Notes: generated by a model from the sequence alone, not told the origin. Positions 27,376-36,320 are shown, counted from the stretch's first letter. The stretch: 64,000 nt of DNA from Streptomyces sp. GS7 (GCF_009834125.1 NZ_CP047146.1:2783501-2847500); one strand, 5' to 3'. A program made the numbers and translations.

Positions 27376-28281
27376 GTGGCTACTCCACCGCCACCGTACG
27401 GCGTTGGTTCGAATGGCTGGGCGCAGCCCACCGGCGCGCAGATGCCTCAGCAGCCGAGTGGTCCGCATGCCTCGTATCAGGCCCCGGGCAATGGCGGCGA
27501 GCCCTACCCGGCGCATCACGCGTACGTTCCGCAGACGGGCAGCCCCTATGCGCCGACCGCCGCTGCCCCCCTCTCACCGCATGGCGCGTACACAGCCCCA
27601 CCACAGCCGTATGGCCGGTACGCGCCGCCGCCGGGTTCGCCTGCCTGCGGTATCTGCGGAGCATCACCGGCTGTACCGGCAGTCGTTCGCGGCCACCAGG
27701 GCATCATCATCCTGATGCGGTTCTTGAGCCGGCGCGGAGCGTTCTGCCGTGACTGCGGCCTCGCCACCGTCCGCGACATGTCCGCAAAAACGCTGTGGCA
27801 GGGCTGGTGGGGGCCCTTGTCCCTCGTCATCACACCAATCACCTTGCTGATGAACCTCGGCCCAGCGGCCGGCTTCCGCCAACTCACCTCTCCCGTAGGC
27901 GGATTCCGGCCTCCGCTTGATCCAGGCAAGCCGCTGCTGCGCCGTCCGGAGGCTCTGCTCTTCCTTGTGCCGATGCTGGTCGTTGTCGTCGCGATCTCTG
28001 GTCTGATCGTCCTTGGCATGGTGACCGGTGGCGGTCGCTCCAACTCCGGGCCCGGCTTCGAGACCGCGCCGACTCTCGCCGTCGGTGCCTGCGTACACAA
28101 TGACGGCGACTGGCACCATCAGGATCTCCGGGTCACGGACTGCGGAGCACCGGATGCCCGCTATCAGGTGACCCGTCGACTGGAGAAGCCCGGGGCGACC
28201 TGCTCTCGCGGCGAGTTGTACGCGGACCTGAAGTACGGCCCCGGCGGTACGACCGTTTCGTGCCTCAAACCTCTCCACTAG
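27376..28281 (+). CDS. Proline-rich membrane protein with LppU-like extracellular domain
   Basis: 301-residue protein. A Pro/Tyr/Gly-rich N-terminus (about residues 1-85) is followed by a Cys4-type segment (PACGICGASPAV ... FCRDCGL), a hydrophobic stretch (GPLSLVITPITLLMNLG), a clear transmembrane helix (LFLVPMLVVVVAISGLIVL) and a small extracellular domain with four Cys (GACVHNDGD, VTDCGAPDA, GATCSRGE, VSCLKPL). The last part resembles the SCO3897/LppU lipoprotein-like domain common in Streptomyces. GTG 27376 follows GAGGGGGA. Function unknown. Confidence 0.72.
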   Translation: MATPPPPYGVGSNGWAQPTGAQMPQQPSGPHASYQAPGNGGEPYPAHHAYVPQTGSPYAPTAAAPLSPHGAYTAPPQPYGRYAPPPGSPACGICGASPAVPAVVRGHQGIIILMRFLSRRGAFCRDCGLATVRDMSAKTLWQGWWGPLSLVITPITLLMNLGPAAGFRQLTSPVGGFRPPLDPGKPLLRRPEALLFLVPMLVVVVAISGLIVLGMVTGGGRSNSGPGFETAPTLAVGACVHNDGDWHHQDLRVTDCGAPDARYQVTRRLEKPGATCSRGELYADLKYGPGGTTVSCLKPLH

Positions 28282-28357
28282 AGCGTGCCCGACGGGTCAG
28301 GGCGCCCTCGCGCACAGCCACGCAGCCGACGAGTGACTGGTCTTTCCCGGACCCGAG

Positions 28358-28885
28358 TCAGCGCCGTGAAGCCCTTGTTGCCCTCGGTCGACGCACCCTT
28401 ACCGGAGCGCCAACAACCCTCTGCCGAACCGCCAAGGCCTGGCCTTGTCGGCGACCGAGAAAGTACGTAATGCCCGCTACCGCCAAGGGAGTCACAGCCG
28501 TTCCAAATGCGGCGATCCAGGATGTGGCGTTGATACCGCCACCAGCCGGCTGCGTGAGGGTTACTGCGATCGTTACCGGTTGCCCGTTGGGGGGCACCGG
28601 AACGCTTGTCGACGGCTGTCCCGTGGGCGTCGGCGAGACTGGCGCGAATGTACTCGCCGACGGCCGTGCTGTAGGCGTTGGCGGAGTGGAAAAGGTTGCG
28701 GTGGGCGAGGGTGCAGGAGGCAACGCCGGATTGTGCACGTTGTCGCCGAGCAGGAAGGCGACAACGCTGCCGACTGCTCCCGTGAGGGCAGCCACGACTT
28801 GAACCCATTGGCGGGAAGAGCTCTTGCCTGTAGCGCTGCCATGCTCGGGCCGCCCATCCTGTTCGATGACAATCGAGCATTTCAC
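28358..28885 (-). CDS. Hypothetical membrane protein with Thr/Pro-rich linker
   Basis: 175-residue protein with no family I recognise. A first hydrophobic helix (VVAALTGAVGSVVAFLLG) is followed by a Ser/Thr/Pro-rich exposed linker of about 60 residues (PTATFSTPPTPTARPSAS) and a second helix (WIAAFGTAVTPLAVAGITYF), then a basic tail. Codon use is consistent with expression, but overlapping frames are also open, so the call is moderate. It lies just left of the IS3 remnant in the decayed zone. Confidence 0.45.
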   Translation of the reverse strand: MKCSIVIEQDGRPEHGSATGKSSSRQWVQVVAALTGAVGSVVAFLLGDNVHNPALPPAPSPTATFSTPPTPTARPSASTFAPVSPTPTGQPSTSVPVPPNGQPVTIAVTLTQPAGGGINATSWIAAFGTAVTPLAVAGITYFLGRRQGQALAVRQRVVGAPVRVRRPRATRASRR

Positions 28886-28938
28886 TGCCAGGTGGCTGGC
28901 TTAAGCAGCACGCGCCGCAGCAAAGGGTGGTTACACCA

Positions 28939-29054
28939 TCACAGCAGCTGAGAGTTGCCCGATGTGACGTCGTCTGGGTGCAGGCCAGTGCGACGGATGA
29001 ACTCAGCGACGTCATCGATTTCTTTGGCCGGCCCGAGGTTGCGGTTTGCCTCAG
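28939..29054 (-). pseudogene. C-terminal fragment of an unknown protein cut by the IS3 element
   Basis: The leftward frame ending EANRNLGPAKEIDDVAEF ... TGLHPDDVTSGNSQLL looks like a genuine protein C-terminus. It begins exactly at the IS boundary. Joining the flanks without the IS and one TGA copy continues this frame rightwards into GLFCCLAF, so the IS probably split a gene. No homology recognised. Confidence 0.4.
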
Positions 29055-29057
29055 TGA

Positions 29058-29085
29058 TGAACCGCTCCGGGATCGGTGGAGGCTC
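29058..29085. repeat. IS3 terminal inverted repeat, distal end
   Basis: TGAACCGCTCCGGGATCGGT continuing GGAGGCTC; matches the other end except for a few positions. Confidence 0.8.
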
Positions 29086-30010
29086 TATACGTTGACTCCA
29101 GCCGCCGGTCGGGGCTGGTGTTGAGCGTGGTGGTTGGTCTCGTACTGATGGGGCGGGATGTCGCCGGTCGCGCTGTGGAGGCGCTGGTTGTTGAACCAGT
29201 CGACCCATTCCGCGGTGCCGAGCTCGACGTCGGCGAGGCCGTGGCAGGGCCTGCGGGGTTTGATCAGCTCCGTTTTGTAGTGGCCGATCTGGGACTGCAT
29301 GAGCGCGTTGTCCAGGGCGTCGCCGGCGGTGCCGATCGAGGCGTCGATGCCGGGCTCGATGAGGTGCGCGGTGAACGCGAAAGACGTGTACTGCCCGCAT
29401 CCGAATGATGAACCAGCCCTGGTCCAGTGGGAGTTCCGGCGCGATCCCGGCGTCACAGGGCCATGTCGAGGGCGTCGAGGACCAGCTTGGCCCGCTTGCT
29501 GGTCGCCGCGGACCGGCCGACGATCGCCCGGGAGGACACGTCCACGACGAATGCGACGTAGACGATCCCGGACCAGGTGGCGAGGTAGGTGAAGTCCGCG
29601 ACCCACCGCTCGTTCGGCCTGGAGGCGGTGAAGTCGCGTTGCAGCAGGTCAGCCGCCCGTTCATGCCCATCGTCGCGCAGGGTGGTTCGGATCTTCTTGT
29701 CACGACGGGCGCTTTCCAGGCCGAGCTCGCGCATCAGCCGGGCGACCGTGCAGCGGGCCGCGACTATGCCCTCGCGGTGCAGCTGCCGCCAGACCTTCCG
29801 GACTCCGTAGACGCCGTAGTTGTCGGCATGCACCCGACTGATGTGCGCCTTTAGCTCCGTATCGCGCGGGCGCTGGGAGCGTGGTTCTTGGCGGCGTAGT
29901 AGGTGCTCGTTGCGATCTTCAGTCCGTGGCCGCAGAGCACACGGCAGATCGGCTCGACCCCGAACACCTTCTTGAACTCGTCGATGAACGCTACGAGCGC
30001 TTTGACGGCC
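29085..30010 (-). pseudogene. IS3-family transposase orfB (DDE), broken
   Basis: Integrase-core protein split over three frames. The N-terminal part (LVAFIDEFKKVFGVEPICRV ... YYAAKNHAPSARAIR) ends in a frameshift near 29860. The middle part (VRKVWRQLHREGIVAARCTV, WVADFTYLATWSGIVY, with the first catalytic Asp) meets a TGA at 29453 where Trp is expected and reads on to HHSDAGS. A second frameshift near 29405 leads into YTSFAFTAHL and ELGTAEWVDWFNNQRLHSA. All DDE regions can be traced, but no functional protein can be made. Confidence 0.85.
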
Positions 30011-30317
30011 GGTCGAGCTCGGCCGCGAAGAAAGCCGACGCCGCCTTCAAGATCTCGTTCGCCCGCCGCAGTTCGGTGTTCTCCGCCTGCAGACGCTTGA
30101 TCTCCGCGGTTTCCTCGGACGTGGTGCCGGGCCGCTGGCCCGCGTCCACCTCGGCCTTGCGGACCCAGGTCCGCACCGTCTCGGCCGCACCGGTGCCCAG
30201 CTTCGCCGCGACCGCCTTCATCGCGGCCCACTCGGTCGGGTAGTTCGGACGGATCTCCGCGACCATGCGCACCGCACGCTCGCGAAGTTCGGCAGGGTAA
30301 GGGGACGGACGTGCCAT
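29991..30317 (-). CDS. IS3-family transposase orfA
   Basis: 108-residue DNA-binding protein: helix-turn-helix (SPYPAELRERAVRMVAEIR, LGTGAAETVRTWVRKAEVDA) and a leucine-zipper (EIKRLQAENTELRRANEIL). Intact and overlapping the start of orfB as expected for programmed -1 frameshifting. With orfB dead, it can at most act as a repressor of related elements. Confidence 0.88.
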   Translation of the reverse strand: MARPSPYPAELRERAVRMVAEIRPNYPTEWAAMKAVAAKLGTGAAETVRTWVRKAEVDAGQRPGTTSEETAEIKRLQAENTELRRANEILKAASAFFAAELDRPSKRS

Positions 30318-30339
30318 GACTCGATCCTCTCAGGGAATC

Positions 30340-30367
30340 GAGCCTCCATCAGACCCGAAGCGGTTCA
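30340..30367. repeat. IS3 terminal inverted repeat, promoter-proximal end
   Basis: GAGCCTCCATCAGACCCGAA continuing GCGGTTCA; reverse complement of the distal end with a few mismatches. Confidence 0.8.
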
Positions 30368-30525
30368 TGAAGGCGAGGCAGCAGAACAGGCCGGTAGCTC
30401 CAGGGTGGCGAGCAGGTCCTGGCGCGAGAGCGGGGTGTTCCAGCGGCCGAAGGCGCGGATGCCTTCGCCGCACTGTCCCGCTACAGGGTCACCGGTGCGC
30501 CTGGAGCAGCGCCGACACGTCGCTC

Positions 30526-30975
30526 ATGTGGAGGACACCGCTCCGTTCGGACCACGAAGCCGTCGCCGACACTCTCCGCGAACAGATCCGCGCTCGTGCC
30601 CGTGGACTCGGCTGCGTCATCGGCTCCGGCAACCTCGACCTGCCCGGCGCCGCGAACTGGTACATCCCCGACCTCGCCGTCGTTCCCGCGGCCGCGGCCA
30701 AGGGCGCCGGCACCCTACTGCCCGCCGACACCCTCCTCGTCGTCGAGGTCACCTCCGAGTCCAACGGCGCTACCGACCGCGTCGTCAAACGCAAGCGGTA
30801 TGCCGAATACGGGGCACCGCTGTGCCTGCTGGTGGACCGGCAGGAGCGGTCGGTGACGGTGTATGCCGAGCCCGGCCGCCTCGGCTACACCCGCGCCGAC
30901 GGGCCCCACCCCTATGGCGCTACCGTCCACTTGCCGGAGCCGTTCGACCTGGACCTGGACACCAGCACCCTCTGA
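30526..30975 (+). pseudogene. 5'-truncated Uma2-family (PD-(D/E)XK-like) gene
   Basis: The 149-residue frame matches the C-terminal three quarters of Uma2/DUF820 endonuclease-fold proteins: DHEAVADTLREQIRARA, the PD-type motif WYIPDLAVVP, VVEVTSESNGATDRVVKRKR with the active-site-like E/K, and PLCLLVDRQERSVTVY. The usual N-terminal 40 or so residues (substrate/start region) are missing, and ATG 30526 is the only available start. It lies 158 bases from the IS3 end, in a zone of other gene fragments. Function of the family is unsettled. Confidence 0.6.
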
Positions 30976-31609
30976 CTCAGTCGTGCCTCGGCGGGGCACA
31001 CGCCGCTTTCGCGCCATTGGCGGGATCCCTACCGCTGGTTTGCCATCCCGCCCAGCCCTGGTAGCCGTCGGGTGACGCCACATCGCCTGCCTTGGCAGCC
31101 CCCATGCCTTGAGATGGTTGCAGTGGGTGCGAGGCGGTCGCCTCCAAAAGAGGTGGCCGCCGGGTCCCGTGACGCACAGGAGGGGTTGGTCGGCTGGACT
31201 GCCCTCTCACGTGGAGCCGAACAATCAGCCATGTCACGGCAGGCACTGCTTTTCGGGCAACTCGTCCAGCCTCTTTGAGCCACTCAGTGAGTGCTAAGCA
31301 CACATGGCCTCTTAAAGATTGGGCCAGAATAACGGGCTGTGAACAGGCGGCGGTCAACTCGGCGTGCCGACTATGTGGATCGCACGGCCCGTTAATGGCG
31401 TGACTGTCCAAGTGGCCATGTGATACCGGGCTCTCGTCCACGGCGTTGACCTGGCCGGTCGGTAGGTTTTTCTTCTGTTTTCATCGCGTCCCATGTTCTT
31501 AGTGGGAGGTTTCAACCGGGCGCAGGGAGCCGCAGGGTCAGTCGAAGTGGGATCCTCCATGTCCGATAGTTGCCAGCACCACGCTGTCTCTAATGGAAAG
31601 GTTTTTTGC
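30976..31609. other. Non-coding region left of the island
   Basis: About 630 bases, clearly lower in GC than the core genes. No convincing gene on either strand. A short Met-start frame from 31559 joins the Ada/AlkA gene in frame but is probably leader. Confidence 0.45.
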
Positions 31610-33103
31610 GTGCTTGATTTCGAACGCTGCTGGCGGGCCACACTGAGCCGGGACACCCGTTTCGACGGGCTGTTCTACTCCGCGGTGGTCACCACCGGCA
31701 TCTACTGTCGACCGAGCTGTCCCGGCTGCCCCATGCGCAAGAACGTCCGCTTCTACCGGAGCGCGGCCGCGGCGCAGGAAGCCGGCTACCGCGCTTGCAA
31801 GCGGTGCAACCCGGACGCCAGCCCGGGCTCGCCGGAATGGAACCTGCGAGCTGATGTCGTGGGCCGGGCCATGCGCCTGATCGCCGACGGCGTCTGCGAC
31901 CGCGAAGGCGTCGCCGGACTGGCCGCGCACCTCGGCTACACCACACGGCACCTTCACCGTCTGCTCACCGCCGAGGTCGGAGTCGGCCCGCAAGCACTCG
32001 CCCGCGCCCAGCGCGCCCAGACTGCCCGCATCCTGCTGGAGACGACCAGCCTTCGCATCACCGACGTGGCAATGGCCGCGGGCTTCTCCAGCGTCCGCCA
32101 GTTCAACGACACCATCGCATCCGTCTTCGACCGCACTCCCACCGCTCTGCGCGATATGGCTGCCTCGCCTGCCGATCAGGCTGCCGGGACCATCACGGTG
32201 CGCCTGTCGGTCCGTGAACCCTTCGACGGGCCCGCTCTGCTCCGGTTCTTCGCTGCCCGCGCGGTGCCCGGTATCGAAGAGATCGATGACGGCACGTACC
32301 GCCGGAGCCTGCGTCTGCCTCACGGAGCAAGTACGGTCGCTCTCACACCACGCCCCGGCTACGTCGAGTCGCAGTTCTGCCTGGAGGACATACGGGATCT
32401 GGCGACGGTCATCCACCGCTGCCGCCGCCTGCTGGACCTGGACGCCGACCCGCTGGCTGTCACAGAACTCCTCGCCGGCGAACCTTTGATGGCTCCTCTG
32501 GTCGTCGCTCACCCGGGTCTGCGCGTTCCTGGCGCGGCCGACCCCGAGGAACTGCTGTTGTGCACCGCGCTTCGGCAAATGCTGCCCGAGCCCCAAGTCT
32601 CAAGGGCCTTGGCAGCACTGACCCGCCGCTTCGGCCGTCCTCTGCCCTCCCCGACCGGAGCGGTGACCCACCTGTTCCCCACAGCCCAAACCCTGGCCGA
32701 GGCACCACTGACCGACCTCCTCCCGAACGCAGCAGCCGATCTCCTGCGGCGCATCGCCACCGACTTGGCTGCCGGAGACCTGACGCTGAGCGACGGCCAT
32801 GACCGTGCGGAGAGCGAGCGCCAGCTGATGCAAGCCGGCCTGAGCGGACACGGAGCCGCCTACCTCGTCATGCGGGCCCTCAAAGACCCTGACGTCTTCC
32901 TCGCCCAAGCACCGGCAACCGGCCGGGCGCTGCAGAGCCTGGAGCAACCGGTCGGGCTGGCCCCCACGATGCGCCGCGCCGAGCACTGGCGCCCCTGGCG
33001 CTCCTACGCCCTCATGCAGCTGTGGAACCTCCGCCCCGGCGACACCCAGATCTTTGCGCCGGCGCATCAGACATCACCACGACAAGCGATCTTGGCTGCG
33101 TGA
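31610..33103 (+). CDS. Ada/AlkA-type alkylation-response protein with degenerate glycosylase active site
   Basis: 497-residue fusion. The N-terminal Ada metal-binding domain has all four Cys (IYCRPSCPGC, YRACKRCNPD) and in E. coli senses methylphosphotriesters; an AraC helix-turn-helix follows (VAGLAAHLGYTTRHLHRL, ITDVAMAAGFSSVRQFND), then AlkA N-terminal and HhH-GPD domains. In AlkA the catalytic Asp sits in the stretch after DPDAF; here DPDVFLAQAPATGRAL has Ala at that place and the hairpin LPGIGPWTA is replaced by LSGHGAAYL. It may therefore sense and regulate rather than excise bases. GTG 31610 fits the family start (LDFERCW) and has AAAGG upstream; ATG 31559 is the alternative. No O6-methylguanine transferase domain. 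Confidence 0.85.
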   Translation: MLDFERCWRATLSRDTRFDGLFYSAVVTTGIYCRPSCPGCPMRKNVRFYRSAAAAQEAGYRACKRCNPDASPGSPEWNLRADVVGRAMRLIADGVCDREGVAGLAAHLGYTTRHLHRLLTAEVGVGPQALARAQRAQTARILLETTSLRITDVAMAAGFSSVRQFNDTIASVFDRTPTALRDMAASPADQAAGTITVRLSVREPFDGPALLRFFAARAVPGIEEIDDGTYRRSLRLPHGASTVALTPRPGYVESQFCLEDIRDLATVIHRCRRLLDLDADPLAVTELLAGEPLMAPLVVAHPGLRVPGAADPEELLLCTALRQMLPEPQVSRALAALTRRFGRPLPSPTGAVTHLFPTAQTLAEAPLTDLLPNAAADLLRRIATDLAAGDLTLSDGHDRAESERQLMQAGLSGHGAAYLVMRALKDPDVFLAQAPATGRALQSLEQPVGLAPTMRRAEHWRPWRSYALMQLWNLRPGDTQIFAPAHQTSPRQAILAA

Positions 33104-33156
33104 TCGCTCCTGCCGCGCACCCAGAGATTCACAGACGATCGGGAGAAAGGGGGGCC

Positions 33157-33813
33157 ATGCCGCTCCAGAATCGCGTGACACCATACGGTGAGATCCAAGC
33201 CGTACCGAGCCGCGGGACGATGCTCGGTAACCGCGGGCGCCTGCACAACAAACAGCAGGAGCTGACCCGGAATTGGCGGACGGTAAACTGGCTCTCATGC
33301 CGTCTCCAATTCCGCGGGCGGCAGCGTCAGGTCATGGGGCCCGCCTCTTACACCGAGCTGTTCTTCCTCGACGAGGCCACTTCCTTTGCGGCGGGACATC
33401 GTCCCTGCTCGGAATGCAGGAACGCCGACTACCTCCGTTTCAAGCGGGCCTGGATGGCCGCATATGAACTGACGGAGCTGCCGGACGCGCAGACGGTCGA
33501 TCACACCCTGGCCCGGCACCGGCTGGACCCGGGGCGCTCCCGTCAGATCTGGCACGAGCAGAACAGGGACGATCTGCCGGACGGGACCATGGTCCATTGG
33601 CAGGGCGGCCCGTGGCTGGTGTGGGGCGCGCGAGTGTTCCGGTGGACCCATGACGGCTACGCCAACGCTGCTGCCAGAGACCATCTTCCCCAGCAGGCCA
33701 CGGTGGTTACCCCGCAATGCACCGTACGTGTCCTTCGTGCGGGCTACCGGCCTCTGGTGCACGAAACCGTGGGGTCTTCGTTTCCCCGCAATCCATCCCC
33801 AAAAAGCTACTGA
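33157..33813 (+). CDS. Conserved hypothetical protein with CxxC motif, paired with the Ada/AlkA gene
   Basis: 218-residue protein belonging to a family I recognise only as conserved and uncharacterised, found in diverse bacteria. Strong segments: RVTPYGEIQAVPSRGTMLGN, RGRQRQVMGPASYTELFFLD, AAGHRPCSECRNADYLRF and a C-terminal VRVLRAGYRPLVHE. The GHRPCSECR motif recalls the Cys-rich ACKRC loop of Ada, so metal or alkyl-group binding is conceivable. It starts 53 bases after the Ada/AlkA gene in the same direction, suggesting a joint role in alkylation response. No enzyme function is assigned. Confidence 0.7.
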   Translation: MPLQNRVTPYGEIQAVPSRGTMLGNRGRLHNKQQELTRNWRTVNWLSCRLQFRGRQRQVMGPASYTELFFLDEATSFAAGHRPCSECRNADYLRFKRAWMAAYELTELPDAQTVDHTLARHRLDPGRSRQIWHEQNRDDLPDGTMVHWQGGPWLVWGARVFRWTHDGYANAAARDHLPQQATVVTPQCTVRVLRAGYRPLVHETVGSSFPRNPSPKSY

Positions 33814-33931
33814 GGGAAAGGCGCCGCAAGCCTAGCGCCGCAAGCACAGCACGCAGAGCTCCGAATTTCTGACGCCTTGTCGACAAGGAGAACGTCGGCA
33901 GAGCGGTTTTAGAGTGAAGAGAGGGACTGTT

Positions 33932-35776
33932 ATGTGCGGAATCACCGGCTGGGTCAGCTGGCAGGATGACCTGACGAAGCAGGATAAGACGCTGGAGGCC
34001 ATGAACCAGACCATGGCGTGCCGTGGTCCGGACGCCGACGGCATCTGGGTCCGCAACCATGTAGCCCTGTGCCATCGCCGCCTGTCCATCATCGACCTCG
34101 ACGGCGGCAAGCAGCCGATGGCTTCCCAGGCCGGCGATGTGGTGCTCACCTACAGCGGCGAGATCTACAACTTCCAGGAACTGCGCACCGAGCTCAGCGC
34201 CTTGGGGCGCAACTTCCGCACCCGCTCCGACACCGAGGTTGTCCTCCACGCCTACCTTCAGTGGGGCGACGCCTTCGTCGACCGGCTCAACGGCATGTAT
34301 GCCTTCGCCATCTGGGACCAGCGCCAGGAGCGTCTGCTCCTGGTCCGAGACCGCCTGGGCATCAAGCCGCTCTACTACTACCCCCTGGACGGGGGAGTGG
34401 TCTTCGGGTCGGAGCCCAAGGCGATCCTGGCCAACCCCAAGGTCAGCGCAGGCATCGACCTGACCGGGCTTTCCGAGCTGCTGATCTTCCCGGGGCCGCG
34501 GACTACCGGCGAAGGCATCTACCGTGGCATGCGCGAGCTGCGACCGGGCCATGTCTTCGAACTCACCCGCGAAGGCGGCATCGAGCGGCGGTACTGGCAG
34601 CTGACCAGTTTTCTGCACACCGACACCGAACAGGAAACCATCCGCACCGTTCGGGACTATCTCGAGGACATCACCACCCGCCAGCTCATATCCGATGTCC
34701 CGCTGTGCTCCCTGCTGTCCGGCGGCGTCGACTCCAGTGCCATGACTGCTCTGGCGGCGAAGAACCTGCGCGCCTCCACCGGCCAGACCCTGGACAGCTT
34801 CGCTGTCGACTTCGTCGACAGTGACAAGATCACGAGCAGCAGCACCCCGGAGGACACCTGGTGGTCCTCCCTCGACGCGCCCTTTGCCCGTGAAGTCGCC
34901 AACCACGTGAAGTGCAATCACACTCCCATCGTGCTGAGCAACGACCTGCTCATCGAACACGAGGACATCGGTCTCAAGACCCGCGACCTGCCCGGTTGGG
35001 GAGACTTCGACACGTCCCTGTATCTGCTGTTCAAGGGCGTGCGGGAACGTTCCACCGTCGCCCTGTCGGGGGAGTCCGCCGATGAGGTGTTCGGCGGCTA
35101 CTACTACTTCCAGGATCCCCAGGCCCTGCACCACGACGGGTTCCCGTGGCTGCGTGAAGGAATGGCCTTCGCCGACCTCCTGCACGACTCCCACATCGCC
35201 AAGATCAAGCCGCAGGAGTACGCACACCAGCGTTACCTGGAGACCATGGCCGAAGTGCCACGTCTGGAGGGTGAGACCGGCACCGACGCCCGTCTGCGTG
35301 AAGTGTTCTACATGGCCCTCACACACTGGCTGCCGGCCCTGCTGCACCGCAAGGACCGGGCGAGCATGGCCGTGGGGCTTGAGGTTCGGGTTCCCTTCTG
35401 CGACCACCGCCTGGTGGAGTACGTGTGGAACGTGCCGTGGCACATCAAGCAGATGGGAGGCATGGAAAAGGGGCTCCTGCGGCACGCCGTCGCCGATGCT
35501 CTGCCCGAATCGGTCGCGTGGCGGAAGAAGAGCGGCTACCCCGCGGCGCGCGACGACAAGTACCTCAAGCACGTCCGTGCCCAGCTGGCAGCGCTGCTGG
35601 AGCGGCCCACTGAACCGGTCTTCGACCTCTTCGACCGTGCAAAGGTTGCCGGCATTCTCGACGGCACCCGGCCCGTGCCCTACATCGGCACAGCTCCCAG
35701 CCCGGCACACAGCATGTCGTACATCGTCAGCTTCAATAAGTGGATCAAGAACTACGGAGTCGACATCCACTTCTGA
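33932..35776 (+). CDS. asnB: Asparagine synthetase (glutamine-hydrolysing), AsnB family
   Basis: 614-residue two-domain ligase: an N-terminal Ntn glutaminase with nucleophile Cys2 (MCGITGWVSW, RGPDADGIW) and a C-terminal ATP-pyrophosphatase with SLLSGGVDSSAM. All key motifs are intact, so it should bind ATP, a carboxylate and ammonia from glutamine. ATG 33932 exposes Cys2 after Met removal; the upstream ATG at 33914 would bury it. In secondary-metabolite clusters such enzymes often make amides or hydrazides of unusual acids instead of asparagine. It opens a rightward run with an ArsR regulator and an exporter. Being both glutamine- and aspartate-dependent, it could also be a resistant spare copy. 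Confidence 0.93.
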   Translation: MCGITGWVSWQDDLTKQDKTLEAMNQTMACRGPDADGIWVRNHVALCHRRLSIIDLDGGKQPMASQAGDVVLTYSGEIYNFQELRTELSALGRNFRTRSDTEVVLHAYLQWGDAFVDRLNGMYAFAIWDQRQERLLLVRDRLGIKPLYYYPLDGGVVFGSEPKAILANPKVSAGIDLTGLSELLIFPGPRTTGEGIYRGMRELRPGHVFELTREGGIERRYWQLTSFLHTDTEQETIRTVRDYLEDITTRQLISDVPLCSLLSGGVDSSAMTALAAKNLRASTGQTLDSFAVDFVDSDKITSSSTPEDTWWSSLDAPFAREVANHVKCNHTPIVLSNDLLIEHEDIGLKTRDLPGWGDFDTSLYLLFKGVRERSTVALSGESADEVFGGYYYFQDPQALHHDGFPWLREGMAFADLLHDSHIAKIKPQEYAHQRYLETMAEVPRLEGETGTDARLREVFYMALTHWLPALLHRKDRASMAVGLEVRVPFCDHRLVEYVWNVPWHIKQMGGMEKGLLRHAVADALPESVAWRKKSGYPAARDDKYLKHVRAQLAALLERPTEPVFDLFDRAKVAGILDGTRPVPYIGTAPSPAHSMSYIVSFNKWIKNYGVDIHF

Positions 35777-35986
35777 TCCACTCCAGCACGGCCATCGTTC
35801 AAGCTGAGCGCGTTTCAAGACGTCGCGGCCGATGCCCTGATAGCGACCCGCGTGGGGCATCGGCCGCCAGCGAAGAAAGGGCTGGGTCGAATGCAAGGCG
35901 GATCCATCTCTCCGTTATTAAGCACCGATCAGCCACGATTCCGGGGGCTTCGCGAGGGAGGCAGCGGGAGTCTTCGAGAACGTGAC

Positions 35987-36277
35987 ATGAGCAAGGAAAG
36001 GCGGCTGGTGATGGTCGCCTCTCTTCTGGCGGACTCGAGCCGTGTACGCATCCTGTACAAGCTGCTTGACGGGAAGGCCTACTCTGCCAGCGAGCTCACC
36101 GATGTCGCAGGGACAGCAGCCTCGACCGCCAGTTCGCATTTGAGCAAGCTGGTTGCCGGAGGTCTGCTGGATGTCAAGCCACAAGGACGGCACCGCTACT
36201 ACCGCCTGGCGCAGCCTGAGATCGCACAGTTCCTGAACTGGGCCAGCACCCTCAACGAGGATCCTCCCGCAGCATGA
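35987..36277 (+). CDS. ArsR-family winged-helix regulator
   Basis: 96-residue DNA-binding protein: VASLLADSSRVRILYKLLDG, recognition helix in AASTASSHLSKLVAGGLLD, wing VKPQGRHRYYRLAQPEIAQF. The classical Cys metal box (ELCVCDL) is absent (SASELTDVAG), so it does not sense metal that way; a small molecule or redox signal is likelier. It lies just upstream of the exporter gene and could control it. ATG 35987 is preferred over upstream in-frame starts, which read through intergenic DNA. Confidence 0.88.
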   Translation: MSKERRLVMVASLLADSSRVRILYKLLDGKAYSASELTDVAGTAASTASSHLSKLVAGGLLDVKPQGRHRYYRLAQPEIAQFLNWASTLNEDPPAA

Positions 36278-36293
36278 CGAAACGAACCCCGCA

Positions 36294-36320
36294 CGGCGGT
36301 CTGCCCTCGGCAGACCGCCG
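36294..36320 (+). terminator. Terminator after the ArsR gene
   Basis: CGGCGGTCTGCC pairs perfectly with GGCAGACCGCCG around CTC, 17 bases after the stop. It separates the regulator from the exporter transcript. Confidence 0.8.

Larger units (their letters stand above)
29058..30367 (-). mobile_element. Degenerate IS3-family insertion sequence (1310 bp)
   Basis: Terminal inverted repeats start TGAACCGCT at 29058 and end AGCGGTTCA at 30367. The 3-bp target duplication TGA flanks it (29055-29057 and 30368-30370). Inside are orfA (intact) and orfB (three disabling lesions). End sequence, TSD length and two-frame layout fit the IS3 family (IS150-like). It can no longer move by itself. Confidence 0.85.

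Noticed and set aside
28939..29703. 254-residue leftward frame spanning the IS3 end
   Set aside because: Only its last 39 codons outside the IS look protein-like; the rest is an alternative frame of the transposase.
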